Assembly (NCBI RefSeq): GCF_964275155.1
Contig: NZ_OZ193413.1
Coordinates: 186,001-250,000 of the forward strand
DNA length: 64,000 nt
Source: Curculioniphilus buchneri
GTDB lineage: Bacteria > Pseudomonadota > Gammaproteobacteria > Enterobacterales > Enterobacteriaceae
Direction: 5' to 3'
Shown: in pieces, positions 23,993-35,491 of the stretch
How positions within the stretch are numbered: the first letter of the stretch is position 1
Layout: each line of letters starts with the position of its first letter
Notes under the pieces: model-generated
Seen by the model: the letters and a program-made list of their open reading frames with translations, nothing else
Told to the model about the DNA's origin: nothing
Database searches by the model: none
Position numbers and translations under genes: made by a program

Positions 23993-24562
23993 AAATTACA
24001 CACTCAAATGGTTTTGATTTTGTCACAGTTATATTGACTATAAATAAAATAAAAATAAATTATGCCCTGACTTGCTTTCTAAAAAAAGAATCAATAATTT
24101 TATGGTCATAAGATATGATGATTATCATGATTGATTGTATGAATATTAAACTTGTCACTTGCGCTATCTGTCATATTTTATATAGAACGTTAATTTTTAA
24201 TGTATTTTAAAGCACAATAACAGATACACATAATATGTTATGTAAAAAGGTTGATCAAAAACAATATAACATATATTGCATTAGCGTAATATACTTTCGG
24301 TGCAGGAAAATTGACTATTCTACACAGCACGATAATACCATTATATTACATATAGATAAATTTTTAGATAAATTTTAAATAAATAACTTCAAAAGGTTTT
24401 TATATAAAATATTAAAAAAATGACAAATTTTTTCACAGAAAAACACATAGAAATATATGCAAAGATCATCAGTAGTTTGCTATTAAAATAATTAAAATAG
24501 CCTATTTTTTAAATACTTTAAATTTATTTAATTGTTCTTTATCATTTGATAAATATTCATAT
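23993..24562. other. Non-coding gap between rplY and pgpA
   Basis: 570 nt of AT-rich DNA between convergent genes. No gene or clear terminator. Confidence 0.65.
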
Positions 24563-25072
24563 TCAATTTAATACACAATAGTATTCCGCACAATATAGAA
24601 TGCCGGCAGAAACCATACCGGCTGCTACATCATCGATAACAATTCCAACCCCTCCTTGTACATTGCGATCTAACCAACGAATCGGCCAAGGTTTCCAAAT
24701 ATCTATAAATCGAAAGAGACAAAACCCAATTAATATATATTTCCAATGATCTGTTGATATCATCATTAAGGTTATCCATATTCCAATAAATTCATCTAAA
24801 ACGATGCAACTATGATCATGTATACCTATATCACATGCAGTTCGATGGCAACAGTAAATTCCAAGTAACATAATAAATATTACTACTAGTAAGTAACATT
24901 CCCAAGGTAATAATACTAAAAAAAACCAAAGTAAAATTGCTACTAAAGAAGCAACTGTTCCTGGCATTATAGGACACATTCCAGCACCAAAACCTGTAGC
25001 TATCCAATGCCATGGATTGGTAAGTGTTATAATCTTGTACTTGGTAACTAGCGTTGTTTTCATGTTTGACAT
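24563..25072 (-). CDS. pgpA: Phosphatidylglycerophosphatase A
   Basis: Inner-membrane enzyme that removes phosphate from phosphatidylglycerophosphate to give phosphatidylglycerol. 169 residues (E. coli 172), with about four hydrophobic segments. Family motifs are visible: NPWHWIATGFGAGMCPIMPGT near the N terminus, VLDEFIGIWITL in the middle, FRFIDIWKPWPIRWLDRNVQGGVG and VIDDVAAG near the C terminus, which bears the conserved acids. In E. coli the order is nusB-thiL-pgpA; here thiL is gone but the flanks remain. Confidence 0.95.
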   Translation of the reverse strand: MSNMKTTLVTKYKIITLTNPWHWIATGFGAGMCPIMPGTVASLVAILLWFFLVLLPWECYLLVVIFIMLLGIYCCHRTACDIGIHDHSCIVLDEFIGIWITLMMISTDHWKYILIGFCLFRFIDIWKPWPIRWLDRNVQGGVGIVIDDVAAGMVSAGILYCAEYYCVLN

Positions 25073-25657
25073 ATTCCAATTACAGTAATTTATAATTGTA
25101 TATCAGTACATTCTATAAATTAAAATTACAAAAAATTTAATATTTTCCGTTAAATTACATTTAACTAACTTATATAACATGGCAGTCAACAAAGACTAAT
25201 GAAATTGTAACTGTAAGCAATCGCTAATATTTAATTATCATAGATAAAAAACTATTTATCTATTTAGCAGTATCATAAACCAACATTAATTTTCTAGTTG
25301 ATTAGAACGATCAAATTATATTTGAACAATGTCAGTAATATAAAATAAAAAACTAATATTTTCATAAATTAATTTAACTAAAAAATGGTTAACTATTGAA
25401 TAAAATTATTGCTAGATTGTAAAAGAAATTATTCTATAATGAACCATAAACTATCAAACTATAAAATTATCCAAAAGATATATATCCGTTATTAATATAT
25501 TTCCACTAACTCTGATTAGCTTTCAGAAACAATTAAAAAATATAGATAATGCAGATAGGATCATATCCCATTTATGCTATAATAATATTACTCATGCAAA
25601 CGCTGAAATATTAATTGCAATCAAATACAAAGCAATGGCAATAAATAAGTATAGTAT
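25073..25657. other. Non-coding gap at the position of thiL
   Basis: 585 nt between pgpA and nusB where E. coli has thiL (thiamine-monophosphate kinase). No ThiL motif can be read in any frame, so the gene has been erased rather than recently broken. Confidence 0.7.
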
Positions 25658-26077
25658 TTATTTTTTGTTAGGACGAACTCGGGAAGCTGCTTTGTCTAAG
25701 ACACCATTAATAAATTTATGGCTCTCGTCTGCACCAAAAATTTTGGCTAATTCAATCGCTTCATTAATAGCAACTCTATATGGAACTTCATGGTGGTTAC
25801 TTAACTCAAATAATGCGATACGTAATACAGCATGTTCCACATATCCCAATGTTTTTAGTTGACGAGAAAGGAAAGGCATCATCAAATGATCCAGCTGGGC
25901 GGCATTAGTCGCAACGCCTAAATACAACTTGTGAAAATAATCAATATCTACGTCTGAAGTATTTTGATTTTTCAAAAATTGAGCTTCAGTATCAATAATA
26001 TCATTATGTGATAATTGCCAGGAATAAAGCGCTTGGAGGGCACATTCACGCGCTCGACGGCGTCGTATAAGTTTCAA
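25658..26077 (-). CDS. nusB: Transcription antitermination protein NusB
   Basis: RNA-binding antitermination factor that acts with NusE (S10) on rRNA operon leaders. 139 residues, the E. coli length, all-helical. [18 protein letters not shown] at the N terminus and [29 protein letters not shown] at the C terminus are diagnostic. The start is TTG at 26077 (MKLIRRR), supported by AAGGAG 5 nt before it. It follows ribH by 21 nt, as in E. coli. Confidence 0.97.
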   Translation of the reverse strand: MKLIRRRRARECALQALYSWQLSHNDIIDTEAQFLKNQNTSDVDIDYFHKLYLGVATNAAQLDHLMMPFLSRQLKTLGYVEHAVLRIALFELSNHHEVPYRVAINEAIELAKIFGADESHKFINGVLDKAASRVRPNKK

Positions 26078-26098
26078 ATTTTCTCCTTTTTTAAATCA

Positions 26099-26566
26099 TT
26101 ATGTTATAAATTTTAATACATTAATCATTTCCAGCGCAGTTAACGCAGCTTCTGCACCTTTGTTACCTAATTTGGTTCCGGCACGCTCGATTGCTTGTTC
26201 GATGCTATTAGTAGTCAATACACCGCATGCTACTGGCATTGAATGTTTTAAAGCCACCGTAGTTAAGCCTGAAATGCACTCACAAGCAATGCGTTCAAAA
26301 TGAGTAGTACTTCCGCGAATTATTGTACCTAAAGCTATGATAGCATCATATTGTCTACTGTTAGCTAAAACACTCGTTGTTAATGGTAACTCATACGCGC
26401 CAGGCACCCAAACGACAGTAATATTTTCATTTTTGACCTGACCAAAACGATCCAAAATGTCCAGGGCACCATTAAGTAAATTATCGTTGATAAAATTGTT
26501 AAAACGTGCAATAACTATTGCACAACGTGCATCAGGTGCCGCAACAAGACTTTTAATAAGGTTCAT
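26099..26566 (-). CDS. ribH: 6,7-dimethyl-8-ribityllumazine synthase
   Basis: Condenses the RibB product with the RibD product to give lumazine, the riboflavin synthase substrate; it forms icosahedral or pentameric assemblies in the cytoplasm. 155 residues (E. coli 156). [38 protein letters not shown] (with the catalytic His) and [15 protein letters not shown] are intact. AAGGAC precedes the ATG. Middle gene of ribD-ribH-nusB. Confidence 0.97.
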   Translation of the reverse strand: MNLIKSLVAAPDARCAIVIARFNNFINDNLLNGALDILDRFGQVKNENITVVWVPGAYELPLTTSVLANSRQYDAIIALGTIIRGSTTHFERIACECISGLTTVALKHSMPVACGVLTTNSIEQAIERAGTKLGNKGAEAALTALEMINVLKFIT

Positions 26567-26650
26567 GTTTGTCCTTGAATGATATTGTTGTTATGACAAA
26601 AATATAAATTTTTACATAAGACTTTCTTGCCATATATAAAGAGTATTATG

Positions 26651-27772
26651 CTATTTTTCAGGTTTTAAGTGTAGACTAATGTCTGGACCTACCTGACGAA
26701 TATTTAATAAGGTAAATGTTAGTACATCATTGAGTTGTGATACACTAGGTAGAAGACATAATGGTCGAGCGTTTTCACCCAGCAATTTTGGTGCTTGATA
26801 TAAGATCAATTCATCCACTAATCTTGCAGTTAGTAATGCTCCTGCCAAGGTTGCCCCCGCTTCTACCCAAACGTTATTAATCTGACGGCGACCTAATTTC
26901 ATCATCAACATTACTAAATCTAAATGTTTAACTGCTTGAGACGATTTTTTTGGAAAAATAAGTTGTTCCACTGACTTTGGCCAAATTTGTGTATCTGGTG
27001 TTAAACGTGCTAACCAAGTGAATCCATCTTCCTGTATTATGCGATGTTGTGGTGTAACACGATTATTGCTATCAACAATAACTCGTATTGGTTGGCGTAA
27101 TTGTATCTTTGGATAAAGATTTTGAATCTCTTCTGTTAGCGATGACCAGCGTACTGTAAGAGCAGGATTATCTGCTAATATAGTGGAGGCGCTTGAAAGA
27201 ATAGCATCGCTTTCAGCTCTAAAATTTTGCATATCTTGTCGTGATTGAAATGAAGTAATCCACTGACTCTCCCCTGATGACATAGCAGTACGACCATCAA
27301 GCGATGCTGCTAGTTTCAATCTAACCCATGGCAATCCAGTGCGCATACGTTTAAAAAAACCTAGATTAATTGCTTCAGCTTCCGTTAGCATCAAACCATG
27401 ACGTACATTAATTCCTGCTTTTTGAAGTCGGTAAAGGCCACGACCTGCTACCGTAGGATTGGGATCAGGCATTGCTACTACCACTCTTGCTATGCCTGAA
27501 CTAATTAGCTCGTCGGAACAAGGTGGTGTACAACCTTGATGGCTACAAGGTTCCAGAGTAACATAAGCAGTTGCACCACGTGCATCTTTTCCAGCCATGC
27601 GTAAAGCATATATTTCGGCATGAGGTTCTCCTACTCGTTGGTGATAACCCTCTCCGACAATGCATCGATTGCGAACAATTACACATCCTACATTTGGATT
27701 AGGCGAAGTAGTAAAACGTCCTAGACGTGCAAGTTCAAAAGCGCGTGAAAGATAGAGTTCATCATACTCCAT
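26651..27772 (-). CDS. ribD: Bifunctional riboflavin deaminase/reductase RibD
   Basis: Deaminates and then reduces the pyrimidine intermediate of riboflavin synthesis. 373 residues (E. coli 367). The N-terminal deaminase has the zinc site HAEIYAL and PCSHQGCTPPC; the C-terminal reductase starts at about residue 150 (WVRLKLAASLDGRTAMSSGESQWIT) and keeps WVEAGATLAGALL. AAGGA lies before the ATG at 27772. Upstream nrdR, present in E. coli, is absent. With ribB and ribH in this window, most of the pathway is shown. Confidence 0.96.
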   Translation of the reverse strand: MEYDELYLSRAFELARLGRFTTSPNPNVGCVIVRNRCIVGEGYHQRVGEPHAEIYALRMAGKDARGATAYVTLEPCSHQGCTPPCSDELISSGIARVVVAMPDPNPTVAGRGLYRLQKAGINVRHGLMLTEAEAINLGFFKRMRTGLPWVRLKLAASLDGRTAMSSGESQWITSFQSRQDMQNFRAESDAILSSASTILADNPALTVRWSSLTEEIQNLYPKIQLRQPIRVIVDSNNRVTPQHRIIQEDGFTWLARLTPDTQIWPKSVEQLIFPKKSSQAVKHLDLVMLMMKLGRRQINNVWVEAGATLAGALLTARLVDELILYQAPKLLGENARPLCLLPSVSQLNDVLTFTLLNIRQVGPDISLHLKPEK

Positions 27773-29334
27773 ATAATGTAATCCTTAGTAATATTACTAA
27801 TGTTGCAATTTAATAATTCCTGTGACACAGGTTGTGAAAGTACTCAATACTATAGTAACACAAGTTAGATAATTAATTATATCTATCAAGTATTCATGGA
27901 TTGATAATCCCTCCTAATTATTTCATTTAAAATTTCATTTTTTAATCACACAATTTAAAACAATTAGATATTTGTGCCCTTAGTAATATTAAAAATCTAG
28001 ATGGTTACTTTCTAAAATTTAAGTCATTATTTCTTACATTGAACAATTTCATTTATCTCTGTTATGATTATGCTAAAAAACTAATTCCATTATTCTAAAT
28101 TTTAAGAAAGTTATTGTGATGAATTATCATATATATAACGTCGTGTCGACGAGATATGAAAGTACTATATATAATGCTCAGTTACTTTTATTGATCCATG
28201 CTATTATAGTTCATACTAGAATAAATAAAGATATTTATTGAAATATTACTATAAGTGAATTAAATATTATATTTTATAATTTAGAGTTAAGTTAAATATT
28301 AATTTATTTTTCTAATATTATGTTTAAGTTACACTTTTACGTGTAACGCAAGATAAAATGAACTATAACAGTTCATTAATAATAATTATTGGCTATCAGT
28401 ATATGTTCTTTTTTTATTTTTATTTAAAGTTTATTGTACTGTGGCAAGGCATTTGATATTTTTTTGATACTTAAGTTCAATATGAATTGCGACATGTGAC
28501 CACATTGAACCATCGAATTAAATTCTTTATATAGCGTATATTAGAATATAACATTTACATATCTCATGACATACGTTATGTAAAGAAATGTAACTATTAT
28601 CTTTGTAACTTCTATGTGTACTATGAAGAATAATTTTATAATTATGAATTATAGTATTTAATAATAAATGATTGTTATTTTTTATTCAGCGTATTATATA
28701 CAGAATACCTGTTATTTAAAGAATATAGTGAGATTGACTGATATATTATAAAATTTATTACATAAAAAATATGAATAGTGATTCAATAATAATTGATGCT
28801 ATCGAAATACATGCGTAACGTTTTTACCATCAGATAAAGTATTGATGACATAATGAAGAATATTATAAAATACTTATCATCAAAGATAAGTAATGCTTAA
28901 TATTAAGAATGGTTAATTCATAGAAAATTTCCTTAGAATTGACTTCGTTCGTTTAATAAATTAAGTAGAATAATTAAATAATTATTAATTCTACATTATT
29001 AATATGTACATTGAGTATTTTTTTTGCTTTGTTTTAATATTGAATTAAAGGGTAAAGAAAAACTTCGATAGAAATTACATGTTTTTCAGATCACTTGTGA
29101 TCAAAAATTCGATATAAGTTATGTTATATAAAATAATATAAGTCATATAGTTTTCAACCGGTCGTAGTGCCAATTACTTTCAATCAAAAAATAGTTAATA
29201 TAATACTTTGTTATTTAGACGTAATTCTGTTATACAGTCGTATTATATGTACTATATTTATATTGTAATGTTAAAACGTTTAACAAACGCAAGTACTAAC
29301 TAGACTCTTATAGTTATAGAAAGTATGTTGCGTT
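27773..29334. other. 1.56-kb non-coding desert between divergent ribD and ftsY
   Basis: AT-rich throughout, stop-dense. No nrdR, no FMN riboswitch consensus ahead of ribD, and no rsmD-like remnant ahead of ftsY was recognised. Confidence 0.7.
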
Positions 29335-30318
29335 ATGTCGCATAAGGAAATTATTGTATTGAAAGAAGATATTGCTTGTAAATCTCTAATATCTACGCGT
29401 AGAACTTGGTTGAATCGACTAAAAAATAGTCTAGCGAATACCCGACATAACTTAGGATCTAAGCTAATTAACTTATTCAATAATGAGAAAATTAGTGATG
29501 CTTTTTTTGAATCATTGGAAGAACAATTGCTGGTTTCTGATATAGGCGTTGAAACTACACATAAAATTATTAGTAAGTTAAAGTTAATAAACCAAATGAC
29601 TCAATATCATCTAAAGGATACGAGCATACTGTACAACAAGTTACGTGAAGAAATGACTTCTATTCTAACTATTGTCGATAAACCATTAATAGTGACAAAA
29701 AACACTCCGTTTATTATATTAATAATTGGCGTGAACGGTGTTGGTAAAACTACTACTATTGGAAAATTAGCTTATCAATATCAAATTCAAGGCAAACGTG
29801 TTCTGCTAGCAGCAGGAGATACTTTCCGTGCCGCAGCAATAGAACAACTTCAAGTATGGGGTAAACATAATCATATACCTGTTGTGGCACAACATATTGG
29901 AGCTGATCCCGCATCCGTAATTTTTGATGCTATTCAGTCTGCTCAAGCACATGATATTGACGTACTAATAATAGATACTGCAGGACGCTTACATAATAAA
30001 GTCAATTTAATAGCAGAGTTAACAAAAATTATTCGGATTATTAAAAAATTAGATTTTAGTGCTCCCCACGAAACTATGCTTATTCTTGATGCTAGTATTG
30101 GTCAAAATTCCGTTAACCAAGCCAAGTTATTCAATGATGCAGTAACTTTAACAGGTATTACATTAACCAAATTAGACGGTACTGCCAAAGGTGGAATAAT
30201 TTTTGCAATTGCTAATAATTTCAGAATTCCAATTCGCTATATTGGAATTGGAGAGGGTCTTAATGATTTACGACCTTTTAAATCAGATGATTTTATTGAA
30301 GCCCTTTTTCCTAAGTAA
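29335..30318 (+). CDS. ftsY: Signal recognition particle receptor FtsY, NG domain only
   Basis: SRP receptor GTPase that docks ribosome-SRP complexes to the SecYEG translocon. 327 residues against 497 in E. coli: the long acidic A domain is missing and the protein begins a short basic stretch before the N domain. The G domain is intact, with P-loop GVNGVGKTTT at 132-141, AAGDTFRAAAIEQL, DTAGR and TLTKLDGTAKGG. One oddity: the usually invariant DAxTGQ box reads DASIGQN. The first ATG is at 29335, without a strong ribosome binding site, so a nearby TTG start is possible. ftsE and ftsX, next in E. coli, are absent. Confidence 0.95.
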   Translation: MSHKEIIVLKEDIACKSLISTRRTWLNRLKNSLANTRHNLGSKLINLFNNEKISDAFFESLEEQLLVSDIGVETTHKIISKLKLINQMTQYHLKDTSILYNKLREEMTSILTIVDKPLIVTKNTPFIILIIGVNGVGKTTTIGKLAYQYQIQGKRVLLAAGDTFRAAAIEQLQVWGKHNHIPVVAQHIGADPASVIFDAIQSAQAHDIDVLIIDTAGRLHNKVNLIAELTKIIRIIKKLDFSAPHETMLILDASIGQNSVNQAKLFNDAVTLTGITLTKLDGTAKGGIIFAIANNFRIPIRYIGIGEGLNDLRPFKSDDFIEALFPK

Positions 30319-31692
30319 TTAAGAAATATAATTTATTAACAAATGAATAGTTCTTATTATCAGATTATGATCTTTTGAATAAAATAAAATAGAAGTAAAT
30401 ATACCTGTTGTCCTAATTATTAAATTATCATATTTCATCAAAGAGTTCTCTATAATTATAAAATCATTGTTATTTTATTAATACATGATATTATGTACGA
30501 TAGTTTCATCATTTCACTAATATGGTAGTAATAACAATTAATCTTAATTAATCACATTTCCCATAACTTTTAAATAAATAATCGTCATTTAATAATGATA
30601 CTATTTGATATACGCATCTTTTCAAAAAGATACTTAATTATTTAAACGTACTATACTATTTATAGGATGATACGTCATCATTGTATGTTGTATTATTCTT
30701 AGTAACTGACTATGAAACATAATATAATTTGTACGTATTTAAGATATATATAATATATGTTATATTTTCACATTATTGATTATATTGATTATTTAGTCAA
30801 AGTATATTGATATAATGTAGTCATGCCATTCGTTGCCAATGTATGACAATCATTAGTGTTTGTTCAGTAAACACTGAGAAAATATCTAACTATTTATCGT
30901 ATGAACAAGTAATGAGCCGATATTTAAGCACTTTTAATTTAGATAAAGGATAAATATATGTAGAAAATATTTTGATCCAAAGAAATATATTGTTCTTTGA
31001 ACATAGATAACAAAGTATCTTAGATATTAAAGTTTTTTGATAATTATATTTTTATAACATAGAATACAAATGGGATTTCAGTACCATTCATAGCTAGTGC
31101 ACTACTATACCATAACAGTAGTAGTTTATTAAAGCGATATAACATTTTACTATAAATGGTATTATAAGAATTATCAAAAATAACATTGTTATATAATGTA
31201 TGACATTAAGCTAGCGTGTTATATTAAGATATATATTATTAACTTATTGAATGTATTAATGAAATTACAGTGACTATCTTACTTTACTTTCTTTAAAATT
31301 AAATTTTATAGAATTAAATTCTATTTAAACAAGCATAATATATATGTCATCATATATTTTATTACCTAGTCCAGAAGTTAAAATTGACGGAAGTGAACAT
31401 ATTAGCAATATTTGCTATGTTCACACTTATCATTTAAATTTAAAATGTTATATAATTAACATTGATAGGCTAAGCTATACTAGCTCGTTGTCTCACTAGA
31501 CAAATATATAAATAATATTTTTATAATTCATACGTTATTGATATGTATTTTTATTGAATAAGTTTTAGAGAATATGTTATTTTTAGTTAACTAGTAATTT
31601 GTAATTTTATTATTAGTTATATCTTTTTTATATGTTATGTCTACATATAAGTCTGAATCAAAAGGTACTTACATTTTATCGAGAGGTTATGA
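30319..31692. other. 1.37-kb non-coding region at the position of ftsE-ftsX
   Basis: Lies between ftsY and rpoH, where E. coli has ftsE and ftsX. No ABC transporter motif survives. It contains a 51-codon open frame (31344-31499) with no family likeness, overlapping a bulged hairpin (31391-31430). Confidence 0.65.
31391..31430. repeat. Long bulged hairpin upstream of rpoH
   Basis: GTGAACAT (31393-31400) plus AGCA (31404-31407) pair with TGCT (31413-31416) plus ATGTTCAC (31417-31424), with a 3-nt bulge and a 5-nt loop. It ends about 265 nt before rpoH. No T-run follows. Could be leader RNA structure or chance. Confidence 0.35.
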
Positions 31693-32550
31693 ATGATAAA
31701 AGATATGCAAATTTCAGCCTATGTTCCTCATCGTAGTCTGGAAGACTATTTTAGAGCTGCTAATGTTTATCCAATACTTACAGCAGAAGAAGAACGTGCT
31801 TTGGCTGAACGGCTGCATTATCATGGCGATTTAGAAGCAGCTAAGCGTCTAATTCTATCTCACTTGCGATTTGTTGTTAATATTGCACGTACCTATTCAG
31901 GCTATGGCTTACCTCAAGCTGACTTAATTCAGGAAGGTAATATTGGTTTGATGAAAGCTGTACGCCGTTTTAATCCGGAAGTAGGCGTGAGATTAGTATC
32001 TTTTGCTGTGCATTGGATTAAAGCAGAAATTCATGAATACGTTTTACGAAATTGGCGTATTGTCAAAGTAGCAACTACTAAAGCACAACGAAAATTATTT
32101 TTTAATTTACGTAAAACAAAGCAGCGTTTAGGCTGGTTTAACCAAGATGAAGTAGAAATGGTAGCTAAAGAGTTAGGTGTGACTAGCAAAGATATCCGTG
32201 AAATGGAATTTCGTATGTCAGCACAGGATATGACTTTTGATCCAGCTCCGGAAGATGAAATAAACGAAGGGCAGTTCATAGTACCAATGCTTTATTTACA
32301 AGATAAAACATCTGATTTTGCTGATGATATTGAAGAAAATAACTGGGATAATCATACTACAGATAAATTAAGTGCAGCATTAAAAAGTTTGGACACACGG
32401 AGCCAGGACATCATTCGGTTACGTTGGTTAGATGACAATAATAGAAGTACGCTGCAAGAGCTTGCCAACCGCTATGGGGTTTCTGCAGAACGTGTGCGTC
32501 AACTAGAAAAAAGCGCAATGAAAAAATTACGTTTAGCAATAGAAGATTAA
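31693..32550 (+). CDS. rpoH: Heat-shock sigma factor RpoH (sigma-32)
   Basis: Directs RNA polymerase to heat-shock promoters such as the hslVU promoter found at 61003-61030. 285 residues (E. coli 284). Regions 2, 3 and 4 are all present: [37 protein letters not shown] and [20 protein letters not shown] in region 2; the RpoH box [18 protein letters not shown] at 132-149; and [21 protein letters not shown] in region 4. GAGAGG lies about 6 nt before the ATG. Confidence 0.98.
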   Translation: MIKDMQISAYVPHRSLEDYFRAANVYPILTAEEERALAERLHYHGDLEAAKRLILSHLRFVVNIARTYSGYGLPQADLIQEGNIGLMKAVRRFNPEVGVRLVSFAVHWIKAEIHEYVLRNWRIVKVATTKAQRKLFFNLRKTKQRLGWFNQDEVEMVAKELGVTSKDIREMEFRMSAQDMTFDPAPEDEINEGQFIVPMLYLQDKTSDFADDIEENNWDNHTTDKLSAALKSLDTRSQDIIRLRWLDDNNRSTLQELANRYGVSAERVRQLEKSAMKKLRLAIED

Positions 32551-33939
32551 TTGTAATAAAAAAATTATATCACACGAATTTACTAAATTATAATTGCAGC
32601 AGCTAGTTTTTCTGCTCTAGCTACATGGTTTTGATTTACTATATATATCGTATATATTAGTATTAGGGTGATTAATAATTGTTTTCATATCTTACACTAT
32701 GAATATATTTTTTTATAATTATGATTACATCATTATTGTTTGATGATAGGTAAGATAATGTTTTTATAAAATTAGCTTAAGAAGTAAAAGTATTGTTTGA
32801 AGTAAAAGTATTGTTTAGTGTATATAAAATTATATTCATATTAGTTATGAGGATAATTTAAATTGAAGTCTGTGTTACAGCATATCTAAATTCTAAAGTA
32901 TTCGAGTAATTGGATTATCGAATCCAGATTAAATTATAATAACATTATATAGGATAAAGACGATTAAATTTATGTCATAAAGACCAGTATGTTATTATTT
33001 TTAATAATTTCATACGCGTAATATGATTCTTATGATTTTTTAGATAAAAAAGCATAAATAAATTGTATAGATTAAAATTTTCATATAATATTAGCTATCA
33101 CTATATTTAGTATTTTACTATTACATAATGTTTTTAAAAACATTAATATATTATATGTTACTAACTATTAACTTATTTGTTTATTTGTAGTGATGATTCA
33201 ATCAAATTAAATGATTTAAAAAAACACATTATTAGCAATAAATAATCATTCAATTTAAAAATTAGTTAAGCAAGCTACGTTTAGTATAGAAAAGTACATT
33301 TTAATGTAAAAATTGTTGTTTTTAATAAATTTTTGGTCTTAATCTTAATTAAGATGTTAAGATGTAATGTAAACTAGTTTAGTGTGTTAAAAACTAAATC
33401 TATAGTAGATTTCCTATTATAAAAAAAGTGTACATATACATAATATGTACACATATAATAATAAAAACGGACATAAATCGATAACCTGTAAATTGCTATT
33501 AAATGTCACATATGAAACAAAAATTGAAGAAATCAGAGAAATCAGTAGAACATGTATCTAGTAAAGAGTAGATTTTAGTATCTTCTTACAATATAATTAT
33601 TTTTATGAAAAAAATACTAATATCAATGAAAATATCAATAGCATAGTGCTATGTATGTAGTATTTGATTTTATAATATTTATAATATTTATATTTTTAGT
33701 TAAAAAGGTCGAGATTTTAACACAACAATTAGATGGACATCTAAAATATAATTGAATTATAATTCAGATACTGATCTTAAAATTAAGTATATAAGGATAT
33801 TCTAGAAGAACCTTTCTAACATTATTTATCGCTAAATAGCTTAAAAATTTTTATCTTTATCACTTGTAACTCATTTTTCTCATCAAAGTTGCATATACAA
33901 TACTCCAAGAATGATTTCTAATCTATTATCGGAGCAGCC
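32551..33939. other. 1.39-kb non-coding desert between rpoH and nupC
   Basis: No gene seen. It holds an exact 18-bp tandem duplication (32781-32816) and shorter AT-rich repeats near 33670. Confidence 0.7.
32781..32816. repeat. Perfect 18-bp tandem duplication
   Basis: GAAGTAAAAGTATTGTTT occurs twice back to back (32781-32798 and 32799-32816) with no mismatch, so it is recent or maintained. It is in non-coding DNA. Confidence 0.85.
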
Positions 33940-35127
33940 ATGTCTCGAATATTGCATTTCACTCTTTCGTTTACCATTATATCAATTTTAGCAATATTAG
34001 TAAGCCGCGACTATAAAAAGATCCGAGTACGTTTTATTATTCAGTTGTTAATGACTGAAATTTTCTTTGCTTATTTTTTTCTTCATTCTCAAATAGGTAT
34101 TACTTTAGTACAACGTTGTGCCTCCCTATTCGATAAATTGTTATACTTTGCTACTGAAGGCACAAACTTCGTTTTTGGCAATATGAATAGTCAAGGACTA
34201 GCATTCTTTTTTTTGAATGTACTTTGTCCAATCGTTTTTATTTCCATGTTAATTGGTGTTTTACAATACATCCATGTACTACCTATTGTAGTTCGTATTG
34301 TTGGTACCGTGCTATCTAAAATTAGCGGTATGGGAAGACTAGAATCATTTAATGCATTGAGTTCATTAATGCTTGGACAATCAGAAAATTTTATTGCTTA
34401 TAAAGATATTCTTGGAAAAATATCAGAGCAGCGCATGTACACCATGGCTGTTACAGCCATGTCCACGGTATCAATGTCTATTGTTGGTGCTTATATGACA
34501 ATGTTAATACCAAAGTATATAGTGGCGGCTCTATTTTTGAATATGTCTAGTACATTTATTATACTATCGTTGCTGAATCCTTATCAAATAGATGAAAAAG
34601 ACGATCTTCTTCAAATGGCTAATTTAAATGAAAATCAAAGTTTTTTTGAAATGTTAGGAGAATATATTCTTGCTGGTTTTAAAGTAGCAATCATTATTAC
34701 TGCAATGCTTATTGGATTTATAGCATTTCTTGCTGCAATTAATGCCTTATTTACTATGTTATTTGATATTAGTTTCCAAAGTATACTTGGCTATATTTTT
34801 TTCCCTTTTGCTTGGATGATGGGGATACCTCTGCATGAAGCATTACAAGTTGGTAGTATTATGGCTACTAAGCTAGTCTCTAATGAATTTGTCGCAATGA
34901 TTGAATTACAAAAAATTTCTGAAACGTTATCAGAACGTTCAGTAGGAATTTTATCTATCTTTTTAGTGTCTTTTGCTAATTTTTCATCTATTGGAATCAT
35001 TGCAGGAGCTATAAAAGGACTACATGAACAGCAAGGAAATGTAGTTTCACGCTATGGTTTGAAACTTATCTATGGTTCTACGTTAGTTAGTATGCTATCT
35101 TCTTCTGTTGCTGGTCTAGTAATTTGA
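33940..35127 (+). CDS. nupC: Nucleoside transporter NupC (CNT family)
   Basis: Proton-coupled concentrative nucleoside importer of the inner membrane. 395 residues, close to E. coli (400), with about ten hydrophobic segments. The transport core is strongly conserved: [73 protein letters not shown] and [23 protein letters not shown] lies 6 nt before the ATG. Its position beside tRNA-Ala and gltX follows E. coli order. It suggests the cell takes up nucleosides from its host or a partner. Confidence 0.95.
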   Translation: MSRILHFTLSFTIISILAILVSRDYKKIRVRFIIQLLMTEIFFAYFFLHSQIGITLVQRCASLFDKLLYFATEGTNFVFGNMNSQGLAFFFLNVLCPIVFISMLIGVLQYIHVLPIVVRIVGTVLSKISGMGRLESFNALSSLMLGQSENFIAYKDILGKISEQRMYTMAVTAMSTVSMSIVGAYMTMLIPKYIVAALFLNMSSTFIILSLLNPYQIDEKDDLLQMANLNENQSFFEMLGEYILAGFKVAIIITAMLIGFIAFLAAINALFTMLFDISFQSILGYIFFPFAWMMGIPLHEALQVGSIMATKLVSNEFVAMIELQKISETLSERSVGILSIFLVSFANFSSIGIIAGAIKGLHEQQGNVVSRYGLKLIYGSTLVSMLSSSVAGLVI

Positions 35128-35303
35128 TATAAAGATTCTCTAAAAAATATATCATATCATTAGGTTTTGTTGTAATTGTTAATCATTGATCCATATTAAT
35201 GGTGGTAAGTTATAAATTGGCAAAGACTCAAGATTCTTGAGAATACTTTAACGCAATATTATTTTGCAGTAAGTACAATATAAAAAATAGTTAAAATTTT
35301 TAG

Positions 35304-35376
35304 TGGAGCTAGGCGGAATTGAACCGCCTACCTATTGCATGCCATGCAAATGCTCTTCCAAATGAGCTATAGCCCC
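35304..35376 (-). tRNA. tRNA-Ala (GGC), no encoded CCA
   Basis: A full cloverleaf folds on the minus strand: acceptor GGGGCTA/TAGCTCC with the G3:U70 alanine identity pair, D arm GCTC...GAGC, anticodon loop ATGGCAT (GGC read from 35343 to 35341) and T arm GGCGG-TTCAATT-CCGCC. It matches E. coli alaW. Two oddities: position 27-43 is T opposite T, and after discriminator A73 the DNA reads CTA instead of CCA. The position next to gltX is the E. coli one. Confidence 0.93.
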
Positions 35377-35425
35377 GTATATTATGGAAAATAATTTATA
35401 ACAGATTATCAAATCTCTAGTGATT

Positions 35426-35458
35426 CTTGATTAAGATAATAATATCAAGTGTTTTTTT
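35426..35458 (+). terminator. Possible intrinsic terminator after nupC
   Basis: CTTGAT (35426-35431) pairs with ATCAAG (35444-35449) over a 12-nt loop, followed by TG and seven T. It faces the plus strand, i.e. away from gltX/tRNA-Ala. The stem is short and AT-rich, so chance is possible. Confidence 0.35.
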
Positions 35459-35491
35459 AATATTAAAATACTGTTCGATCAGTATCGTCTT

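Noticed and set aside
24831..25079. Second open frame inside pgpA and similar frames overlapping cca, thrS-rplT, mfd, hslU
   Set aside because: Each lies within a well-conserved gene in another frame or strand and has no family likeness of its own.
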